Source: Tubiluchus corallicola
Taxonomy: Eukaryota > Priapulida > Priapulimorpha > Priapulimorphida > Tubiluchidae
Direction: 5' to 3'
Assembly (NCBI GenBank): GCA_030141605.1
Contig: JAQGDQ010000825.1
Location: forward strand, 27,227-91,226
DNA: 64,000 nt
In this document: piece by piece, positions 55,815 to 64,000 of the stretch
Layout: the number at the start of each line of letters is the position of its first letter
Numbering within the stretch: the stretch's first letter is position 1
Translations under genes and position numbers: made by a program
Notes under the pieces: generated by a model
What the model saw: the letters and a program-made list of their open reading frames with translations, nothing else
What the model was told of the DNA's origin: nothing
Database searches by the model: none

Positions 55815-58800
55815 TCAGTCTTTGCTGAACAGGAAAGGAAATAAGTGTGGATTCTGGCTGGGTTGAATAGTTGCCGGTAGCGCCATCATTCCCGGTAGAG
55901 GGCTTGGCGCAGGCAGCCGATGCGACTGTTCTGGCGTAAACAGGCGTAGTTGGGCAGCGTGCTGCTGTGCTAGAACATACTGATACGCAAAAGGATTAGG
56001 GTAGAGCGGTTGTGGAAATATTGAAGACACAACACCCGGCTGTCCGACTACTGGAAACTGTTTTACATAACTGTCTTGCAACGTTGCAGTCGGTGAAACG
56101 CCCGGTGCAGTTAGACTATTATTAGACAATATACTGCTGCTATATGAATTAGTGGGTCCGGATGAATTTGATGATAAACTTCCCGTCGAAGACATTTCGT
56201 GTTTCAACTTTGACGATAACAACGAGTCTGCTATGTTAGAAATCCTACTGCCAGTTCTAGCTATCTTTGGTTTCACACCACTACATGTCGATGTACTCTC
56301 TTCTGATTTCCGCTTGCTTGCGAGCTCCACAATTGTATTTTGTACAGATGTTTTGACGCTTAAATCTTGTGGTTCGTCACATGCGGGAGACGCTTCTGTC
56401 GGCTCCAAGTCTATGAACTGATCGACGAGACGATTAACTCTCTTGTTGGAGTGAGCGGGAGGTATGTCTTTACTTATAGGCGAGGCTTGCGGATGACTAA
56501 AGCCAGCTGCGTGGCTTGCGGTAAGCGGCGAACGAGAAAGAAACGGCGACATTGTCCCTATGCCGTTGGCAAAACTCGACATGGGATGATACTGAGGCAG
56601 CAGTGTCGAAGGACGGACTTCACCGAGTTCTAGTGGCGTAAAGTGTCTGCTGTCGCTCCCATTTCTGTTCAATTGCTCCAGAAAGCCTTTGTGTTCCTGA
56701 CTGAGATTACTTTTTGGCTCGTAGTACGCCGAAGCGGCCGTAATATTAGCGACGCTGTGAGTTGTGAGCGGTTGCTTTGAACCAAAAGGTTTATTTTCAG
56801 CAAAACTGATAGGTTGAGGTTTCAATACATGCGCTGATGCAGTACCAGGTTTACTCAGCTGCTGGACGTTATGCGACAACAGCTTTTCTTTAGCCTAAAA
56901 CAAGAAATAAACATCGTCAAACATCTTTTTTGAACTTATACTACATAATGTACGAATCTCGCATTATTCGAGTGTTATTCACATTATACTGCTCAACAGG
57001 TTACTCAACACTTTATAATCATGATCACAGTTTTTCTTAGTTCTCGTTCCATTTCATCTTTCATTCACTACTCCCCCCCCCCACTCTTTCATGTATATAT
57101 TATCATTACTTCAATTATTAATCACTTCTTTAAGATTTCCACGTACAATTTGGCCTGTCAAGCTATGCTTTTAGGCTCAAACTGTATGCATCAAAATTAT
57201 TCTGTAATGTAATTTGCACATGTATATGCTGCATAAGAATCTCTTTTGTAACTTCTGGATAATATTGTATTTATATTTATATTTACTTCAGTGAAATTAT
57301 CTGTATTTTTATTATAACTGTTAGATGCAGAGTGGAAATGAATAAACTTATATACTTTCAATTACAAAACAGCTAAATAAGATGCTACACAAAGCTCGCG
57401 AAAATTATACATACCTCTTCCCTCGCAAAACGAAGTTCATTCCACTGCTGCCCTCTCTCCTTCAGTTTGAGTCTTTCTACCAACTCCCTCTGCTGGAAAA
57501 AAGAAGCATTACTAGCATCCCTGCTAAGCAAACGAAAAGCTGACAGGGTTTAGAAACAGTTTTCAATTTTCAGACGTCTAGTGTTGTGGAGATCGCTGGC
57601 ATTTATTAGAATTAACTAATGTTCCATTAGAATAATCGTCTTACATAGTAGAATGTTCTGGAAAGGAACTTCTGGAAGCTTCTCGGGCACGCTATATAAG
57701 GCGAAGCAGGCCGCTGACACACAGATTCACACGGACGCCACTTACACATTCTCTTGTATACTTGCATTTTCAGATACACTTAAACGTTTTCCACATTTTC
57801 ACGTTTACTGTAATCATTTCGCGTTCCTTCATACTTTTGTGTTGTAGAATTCTCGCTTAATAAACTAGTTTAATTTGACGAAGTGTTTTCTGGTTTTCTC
57901 TACGAGCCTTCCGAGAGAAACAAAACACAACATCTACGTATCCCATTGCTTCGCTTTCAGTTAAATTACGCTTTTGTAGAACTTTGTGAGGCAGTACAGC
58001 GACAATTAATACCAATCATTAAAAACAGATTAACAACGAATTTAATCTCATACTGTTGAAATTATTTACGTTAAAATTTAGTTTTTGTTTTCGTATTTTC
58101 TTTTAAATGGATTGCACAGGGCTACGTAGCAAAGCAAGCTGTTCGTTGTCAAGGCATCCAAAACAAAATATTTACCAGAATTTAGAAACAACATCGAAAT
58201 ACAATTCACTAGTTTGATAGCCAAAAGATATTAGATATAACATTAAATAGATAATCTGTAGATTCTTATATCATATATCTTTTGGCTATCTAACTACTGA
58301 ATTGCATTTCAATGTTGTTACTAAATTGTGATAAATTTCTTTGTTTTAGATGCCTTGATAATGAACAGTTTTGTTCGAAACCGTCGGCAATAAATTCCAT
58401 TTTGAAATAGTGACATTATTTTACTTGCCAAATATGTATAATACAATATTATATATTTAATTTTATTTAGTACAATTTCTAGTGTTAGTAAATGATATGG
58501 TATATATAAATTTTATAATCATTTAACTTTTGAACATATACAAGTGCAACTTGAGTTGTATGCATTACTTGGAGTATACGGGATAACCACTGGAGTGGTC
58601 GCTCCCGGGCGCATGCCTGGGCAAGGTGTATGAAGATCCTGAGTTGCCCAGACAACAGGAACCCCCTCTCTTCCTCCGTGGTGTAGTCCAAAGGAAAGGG
58701 GAGCGATACGTTTGGCACCAGGTTGGCTGCAGGAGCTGCCGGAGTCAGTGAGCATGCTGCACTTGTCCGCCTTCGGGGCTCCACTCCTGATTTGGAAAGT

Positions 58801-59170
58801 TTACTCCTCTACACATGGCCGTTGGGTCACTTGACCTCCGCCCTCTAGCCGTTGGCTGCTTGTGCAGCTCCTCTGCCTAGTGTCGAGATACAGTGTGGGC
58901 ATCCCGCAAGCCTACAGCACCTGATATTCCTAGGCAGTCACCCATCCAAGTACTAACAAGGCTCTGCATTGATTAACTTCGGTGATCAGACGAGAACGTG
59001 ATATGGCCGTAGACGCAAGCAACATAGTTATGCTTTAAATATAAAACTGTACCTTTAACTTGGCTTTGTCAGATGCAAATGGATGCTGATCAAGTCGGGA
59101 GGCTGCAGATTTTTGTGTCATCGCCAACTTGGCTTCATTTCTTTTGTGCATTTCATATGGCAACAGTAGC
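55815..59170 (-). CDS. Unnamed nuclear protein with CtBP-type PQDLS motif (3' part of gene)
   Basis: Three exons on the minus strand: 59170-59053, 57492-57415 and 56894-55815. GT-AG junctions and phases agree, giving the last 424 residues; the acceptor at 59171 shows that more exons lie upstream. The first two exons encode charged helical sequence (LPYEMHKRNEAKLAMTQKSA; VERLKLKERGQQWNELRFAR). The last exon is Ser/Pro-rich and low in complexity. It contains PQDLSVK, an exact PxDLS CtBP-recruitment motif, followed by a basic KRKSEES...KPKIAR patch that could be a nuclear signal. The carboxy end is FPFLFSKD. Coding is supported by splice phase, codon-like composition and absence of stops. The features suggest a transcriptional corepressor, but I do not recognise the family. 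Confidence 0.8.
57582..57932 (+). mobile_element. Solo LTR, copy 2 (in intron of the unnamed gene)
   Basis: 351 bp, matching copy 1 (47668-48039) end to end, with TATATAAGG at 57693 and AATAAA further on. Starts TGTTGTGGAGATCG, ends ACACAACA. Flanking pentamers TCTAG and TCTAC differ at one base, consistent with an old 5-bp target duplication. It begins about 90 bp upstream (in gene sense) of the 57492-57415 exon. Confidence 0.8.
58120..58410. mobile_element. Palindromic MITE, copy 2
   Basis: Same foldback layout as 35855-36135: the left part with GTTCGTTGTCAAGGCATC and the right part with GATGCCTTGATAATGAACAG are inverse. The central arms around CCAAAAGATAT and ATATCTTTTGG also pair. It lies in the intron of the unnamed gene. 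Confidence 0.75.
58556..59014 (-). mobile_element. 5S rRNA-headed composite retroposon candidate
   Basis: On the minus strand the 107-bp 5S-like head (59014-58908) runs directly into a GC-rich body of about 350 bp (58907-58556), whose composition contrasts sharply with the AT-rich flanks. No poly(T) RNA polymerase III terminator separates head and body. The open frames of up to 99 codons in the body match nothing I know. A 5S-headed SINE (SINE3-like) or a 5S pseudogene joined to another element are both possible. It sits between exons of the unnamed gene. Confidence 0.5.
58908..59014 (-). pseudogene. 5S rRNA-like sequence, internally deleted
   Basis: Begins GTCTACGGCCATATCACG and ends GGTGCTGTAGGCTT, both strongly 5S-like. 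The internal promoter regions read AAGTTAATCAATGCAG (box A region) and GGATGGGTGACTGCCTAGG (box C region), with scattered changes from functional 5S. At 107 bp it is about 13 nt short, the gap falling after the first helix strand. Deletion, substitutions and lack of a T-run terminator argue against a working gene. Confidence 0.85.
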
Positions 59171-59248
59171 CTATAAGCAACAAAAAATAACATTGTTGAA
59201 TTGCCAGGAAAGCTTTAAAAACACGGAAGCACATTAAAGACAATGTAC

Positions 59249-59340
59249 AGTAAGTCCTCGCTTAACGACGCTAATGTGTTCAGGAAAACGCGACGTTAAG
59301 CGAAACATCGTTAAACGAAACCAAAACTTTGTAAAGTAAA
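59249..59340 (+). mobile_element. pogo/Tigger-like terminal fragment
   Basis: CAGTAAGTCCTCGCTTAACG is a typical pogo-group terminus, followed by repeated GTTAAGCGAAAC-like subterminal motifs. The opposite terminus was not found, so it is truncated. Confidence 0.55.
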
Positions 59341-59344
59341 AGTT

Positions 59345-60464
59345 TGGAAAGTAATGTAAAAGAATTGAGATGCGTTCCAGAGACAAAAATCAATGCTGCT
59401 TAAATCATATAAATTCAAAGTTTTATGAGTTTCTTTACGGTTTCTACTAATTAATGTAGATCACGTTTCTTTCTTTCCAAAAGTTCAGAAAAATATTTAT
59501 GAGACAAAAACCGACATGCAGATCGGCACCAGTTCCCATACTTTATACCTATTTGAGTCAAAAAAGCTTTCGGACAAAAGCTCAAGTTGCTTGTAAAAAC
59601 AATTAATGCATCATTAAAGGATGATTTTTCATATGCTATCCCATTTTCAATTCCGATAACAAGTATACGTTTTAACACAATATATACTGCAAACGCGTTT
59701 CTGATAATTAAATAATAGATTAAAAACTTAATTAACGGCAGGCGAGCCTAACTACTGATGACATCACAAATTAACATAATGTTCAACAGGAAAAATATTC
59801 TACGAGCGTGTTGTACGTGTTTGCGAAAACGGAAATTGAAGTACAGTGCTAAGTAAGATATTCCGTATGCTGTACTAAAACTAGGCAAGTTTTAAGATAA
59901 AAATTCAATTTTCAAATTTACCGCTGTGCTCACGCATGAGCTGTCGAACGTGCACAGTTCGTCACAGACCAACACATCTGAACTGAGAGGTACAGCACCT
60001 TTTTTGTGCAATGCGTTTCCGAAATGCAGACGGTAGTACCCGTCTGAGTAGCGAATGGTGAATTGCATGTAACAGCGAACAACTAGTGGCGCGAACACAA
60101 AATTGTATTTGTGTGCTAATAATTCTTTCACGTAAGTCATTTTTAAAATATTATGTTTCCTTTCAATATTTTAAAGACTAGATTGTTTTGATCTATAGTT
60201 TAAGATTGGTCCCGGTTTTGCTTTAAGACATGTCATTTGATGTTTGGATAATATGTCATGTTTCAGGTGGCACCAGAAGAGAAAAGTATAGAAAGAAAGA
60301 ACTACAAAACTGTTTCAGGAAAATGATTCAATTTTTTAGCAAGGTTAAACCAAGAAAATTTACCGGAATACGAAATTACAGGGTTTTATAAAACGTGTCA
60401 GCCCTACTGGACCCCTAACAGTAAACACATCTCTCATTCTAAAACAATAATTACACTTTTCTAC
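59345..60464. other. No gene recognised
   Basis: Part of the intron upstream of the 59170-59053 exon. A minus-strand open frame at 60140-59892 has no recognised similarity, and no convincing splice-flanked exon was found. Confidence 0.4.
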
Positions 60465-61193
60465 ACTCATATCTCGGTTTGCCGGACAAAAGCAGGGAGA
60501 CGTCGGTCCAAATTTGCCGATTGTCCATACACTCATATCTCGGTTTGCCGGACAAAAGCAGGGAGACGTCGGTCCAAATTTGCCGACTGTCCGTACACTC
60601 ATATCTCGGTTTGCCGGACAAAAGCAGGGAGACATCGGTCCAAATTTGCCGATTGTCCGTACACCCATATCTCGGTTTGCCGGACAAAAGCAGGGAGACG
60701 TCGGTCCAAATTTGCCGACTGTCCGTACACTCATATCTCGGTTTGCCGGACAAAAGCAGGGAGACATCGGTCCAAATTTGCCGATTGTCCGTACACCCAT
60801 ATCTCGGTTTGCCGGACAAAAGCAGGGAGACGTCGGTCCAAATTTGCCGACTGTCCGTACACTCATATCTCGGTTTGCCGGACAAAAGCAGGGAGACATC
60901 GGTCCAAATTTGCCGATTGTCCGTACACCCATATCTCGGTTTGCCGGACAAAAGCAGGGAGACGTCGGTCCAAATTTGCCGACTGTCCGTACACTCATAT
61001 CTCGGTTTGCCGGACAAAAGCAGGGAGACATCGGTCCAAATTTGCCGATTGTCTGTACACTCATATCTCGGTTTGCCGGACAAAAGCAGGGAGACGTCGG
61101 TCCAAATTTGCCGACTGTCAGTACACTCATATCTCGGTTTGCCGGACAAAAGCAGGGAGACGTCGGTCCGAATTTGCCGATTGTCGATATTTA
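60465..61193. repeat. 66-bp satellite-like array with alternating variants
   Basis: About 11 units of 66 bp starting CGGTTTGCCGGACAAAAGCA. Units alternate between form A (GACGTCGG ... CGACTGTCCGTACACTC) and form B (GACATCGG ... CGATTGTCCGTACACCC) across at least units 3-8, so the true period there is 132 bp. Four frames stay open because 66 is divisible by three. GC content is well above the flanks. Confidence 0.95.
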
Positions 61194-61254
61194 CCGATAC
61201 TAAGCTCTAAATACAGTAGGTGCTGTGTATTCCACTCACCATAATGTAGAATCA

Positions 61255-61370
61255 ATTGCCTAATTGCCTGAAAAATGTCTAGTACGGGCCGCTTCTATGT
61301 AAAAGTATGTAAAAACTGTTGGCTCTTGACTCAAATAATTCCGCATAATTAACTCTATATACTAATTGAT
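61255..61370 (+). repeat. Dispersed repeat piece shared with 30380-30490
   Basis: Shares GCCGCTYCTATG, AAAAACTGT and TTGACTCAAATAA blocks in the same orientation with the middle of E2 copy 3. Confidence 0.6.
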
Positions 61371-61539
61371 CAATCAGTAACAACTAAATTCTGTTCTTAA
61401 TGCCAACTTTTCTCGGATAAGTTCAAGTGTCTGATTTGCAAGTGACTCTTGACTGCAAAACTGCCATGTTAAGAAATGTGTGCTTGCATAACAAAATCGT
61501 CTATAAGTCGGCAATTAAGCTTTTCTAGTTATTCACATA

Positions 61540-62220
61540 TTCTGAATCTCCATTTGATGAGGATCATTTTGATACCAAGTTCATCTCTCTATGTTATTTC
61601 TAAGCTAAGATAATTTACGTTGAAGTTGAGGTGCAGGCTGCACACTGGAAAACATAATTTTGAGAAAATCACTGTTGAAGTTAGCCATTGTTTTTTGTCG
61701 CGTTTCTACAAAACACTTAGAAACCACACAAATGTTGGTTGCTACGGACTTTGCAAAAACACATTGAAGTCACGTTTAAATCAAGCAGATGGCTCTTTCT
61801 AACGAAAATCTGAGCTTGGCAACAGAAAAAACCCAAAGCAAAATGACATCTTCCATGAGCTGCTATCACAGTTTGAAAATACAAGTTTTTTTACAATAGC
61901 AGTACTAGTTTCTAGGCAGGAAAGTGGGTACGGGGTTATATAATAAGATTTTTAGTATTTTTGAACGTTTTCTTGATAATTTGATGCCAGAATATAAAAG
62001 TCTGATATATTTAACGTTTGTTTAAAAAGAACAAAAAACTGACTTTTGGTCAAATTTTTGGTGCATTCTACTTCGAATCATCATAACGTAGTTCTAACCA
62101 TGCCGACTTATGGACGGTTTTGGCTTGCAAGTACACTTGTTATTTTCTTCTAAATCTAAAAATTCAAAAAATGCCAAACAGTAGTCATTAGAAAGGGCCT
62201 TAAGCAGGTAGACATCATGA
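61540..62220 (-). repeat. Dispersed repeat family E3, copy 2
   Basis: Reverse complement of 37060-37625 over more than 500 bp. It is followed by a purine GAGA tract (62236-62295) that adjoins the LINE tail. Confidence 0.7.
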
Positions 62221-62289
62221 CAAGAGAAAACAGAGCAAAAGAAAAGGAGAGAGAGAAAAAGGGAGGGAGAGGAGAGAGAGAGAGAGAGA

Positions 62290-64000
62290 GAGAGATTTGA
62301 TTTGATTTATTTTTTGATTTAACTCTTTATTTCGAACCAAGTTCATAGAATATATAACATACAATAATTACAAGACATACAATAAGTACAAGACATAAAA
62401 TAATTACAACACCTCCTCTCAACACATGCAAATTAATACATAAATAAATAAAATAACAGTACAATATATATATATATACAATATCATGCTTCCAGCCTGG
62501 ATCGTTACCCATAATTTCTACCTAACACTTTCCTCCATTGGTCTCTTATGTCTGAAGTGTAAAAAGCTTCACTGTTATTCAATGCGTTTATGAGAAGATT
62601 TGAGCTTTGCATTACTCTAATGTATAGACTGTATGCAGTTTTCCTATGTATTACATCAAAGTAAAAAACATCGTGGTCTACTGAAATGGTCCTAGAACTA
62701 TAATCATATGGGTAGTTGAAAAGTTTGCGTTTTGAAATATTGTGAGCTACTTTAAGTTTGCTGAGACTGTAGTTATAAAAATGTCGCCAGGTGGCCATAC
62801 CGTAGAAAGAATTACAATAAGAGTTGAACAGATGAGTTTTGACATTAGGTGAACAATGATGAAATTTTCTAAGAATACGGTTCGCTCTAGCACAAAACAG
62901 ACTTCGTTGTCTGATAACATCCATGTCGTCTTTGTTATCACTGGTGATAATATGGCCAAGATACTTTTCTGTTTCACACGGTATAATTATTTTACCGGCT
63001 ACCTCAAGTGAACTGAAATTGAACCCACACATACTGGGGGGTGTAATTGTTATGAGTTTAGTCTTGTCGACGTTTATTACTATGTCATGACTATTTGTGT
63101 ATTCAACATACATATCAACTAAAGTTTGTAAAGCAGTGGTAGTGGATGCTAGTAAACATCCATCATCAGCAAACATAAGGTGATTTATATAAGTACCACC
63201 TATCTGACAACCTAGACCGGTAGATGTGAGGTCAGAACTCAAGTCTCTGAAATATAAATTAAATAGTATGGGTGACATTTTTGCACCCTGCCGAACACCA
63301 TTTGCGACTTTAAATGTGCTAGAGCAAAAATTTCCCCACCTCACAAACATGGTTTGTCGAGAGTAGTAAAAGGCTAATAATCTTATAATAATGTTAGGCA
63401 TATCAGTATCGACCAGTTTTAGAAACATTTTGTAGTAATTTACCCGGTCAAAAGCTTTAGATGCATCTAAGAACAATATGTGTACTGGACTCTGGCGTTG
63501 AATGTAATAGTCGATAACTTCTTTCATGGTATACAAACACATTTCTGTACCCAATTCATCCACGTAACCAAACTGATTTGGTGTTGATTGAATTGAGTTA
63601 CCGTATCTGCTTAAAAACAAAATTTCTAATAATTTGCTCGACACTGTGGATAGTGCTATTGGCCTATAATTATTCTTGGCTGTAATTTCCTTATTTTTGT
63701 CTTTTACAATCGGTACAATGACAGACAACATTAGAGAGTCAGGCAAAAAACAATGTATGACACAAGCGCTATATAAAAGTGATAATTCTATTGGCAGCAT
63801 ATGTGAAGCAAACCTAAAGTGCTCCGATTTAATTGCATCATTTTCAGCCGATTTGTGCAGAGATAGTTTTGAAATGGCCTCTTGCACTTCTCTCACAGTG
63901 AAAGAACTCACAATACCCATATTATTACCTAACTTCAAGTCTAATTTTGCCGCAAGGTCACCGTTATTTGCAGAATTTAAAATCTTTTTGTAGTGCTTCC
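62290..64000 (-). mobile_element. LINE with reverse transcriptase domain, running off the window
   Basis: The minus-strand frame is open from the window edge (about 64000) to a stop at 62505. It encodes at least 477 residues of a non-LTR reverse transcriptase plus carboxy-terminal region. Motifs seen in order: NNYRPIALSTVSSKLLE, LFLDASKAFDRVNY, GVRQGAKMSPILFNLY, the catalytic MFADDGCLL and a KYLGHIIT thumb-like block. This fits the CR1/L2/Jockey-type group. The 3' untranslated region ends in AAATCAAATCAAATC-type repeats (62295-62320) next to a GA tract. No internal stop or frameshift is visible in this part, so it may be a young copy. Confidence 0.9.

Noticed and set aside
59892-60140. 82-codon minus-strand frame, considered as an upstream exon of the unnamed gene
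   Set aside because: No splice sites at its edges agree in phase with the acceptor at 59171, and the sequence resembles nothing I know.

Overview
This is animal nuclear DNA from an invertebrate metazoan of roughly 35% GC. Its genes are split by GT-AG introns, and intergenic and intronic space is full of transposon remnants and minisatellites. No bacterial, organellar or viral gene order is present. The phylum cannot be fixed from the sequence: the proteins are clear orthologues of human genes, but nothing in them is clade-specific.

Four protein-coding loci can be supported. NRBF2 (+, 23495-26434) encodes the MIT/coiled-coil autophagy protein. RNF103 (-, 38583 down to 27299) encodes a multipass-membrane RING-H2 E3 ubiquitin ligase; I rebuilt five coding exons giving 709 aa. 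RMND5 (+, 38866-50116) encodes the RING/LisH/CTLH subunit of the GID/CTLH E3 ligase; I rebuilt nine exons giving 391 aa. The fourth (-, 59170 down to 55815, 5' end outside the window) is a nuclear-looking protein with a CtBP-type PQDLS motif that I could not name. NRBF2 and RNF103 are tail to tail. RNF103 and RMND5 are head to head, with 282 bp between start codons, so two E3 ligases appear to share one promoter region. A possible fifth gene starts at about 14144 (-) under CRE-like sites.

Layout: 1-5.5 kb holds promoter-like CpG/CRE/NRF1 sequence, an old LINE 3' end and dispersed repeat. 5.5-8.6 kb holds minisatellites, a LINE 3' end and a trinucleotide tract. 8.8-12.6 kb holds a 1.1-kb foldback element, two hAT-type MITEs with perfect 8-bp target duplications, and two large hairpins sharing one loop. 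13.8-14.5 kb holds a candidate first exon and promoter. 15.5-17.4 kb holds long trinucleotide tracts on retroposon tails. 18.7-22.7 kb holds LINE ends and another MITE. 23.5-50.1 kb is the gene block, its introns loaded with arrays, MITEs, a SINE, a solo LTR and LINE pieces. 51-52.3 kb is a 27-bp array, 53.3-53.7 kb a MITE. 55.8-59.2 kb is the unnamed gene with a second solo LTR and a 5S-rRNA-derived element in its introns. 60.5-61.2 kb is a 66-bp higher-order array, and 62.3-64 kb is a LINE reverse transcriptase running off the edge.

The most unusual signals are a minisatellite built from the RMND5 exon-6 splice donor, a second minisatellite that repeats an acceptor-like sequence just upstream of RNF103 exon 3, a MITE terminus that has become a tandem array, and the twin hairpins with an identical 20-nt loop.
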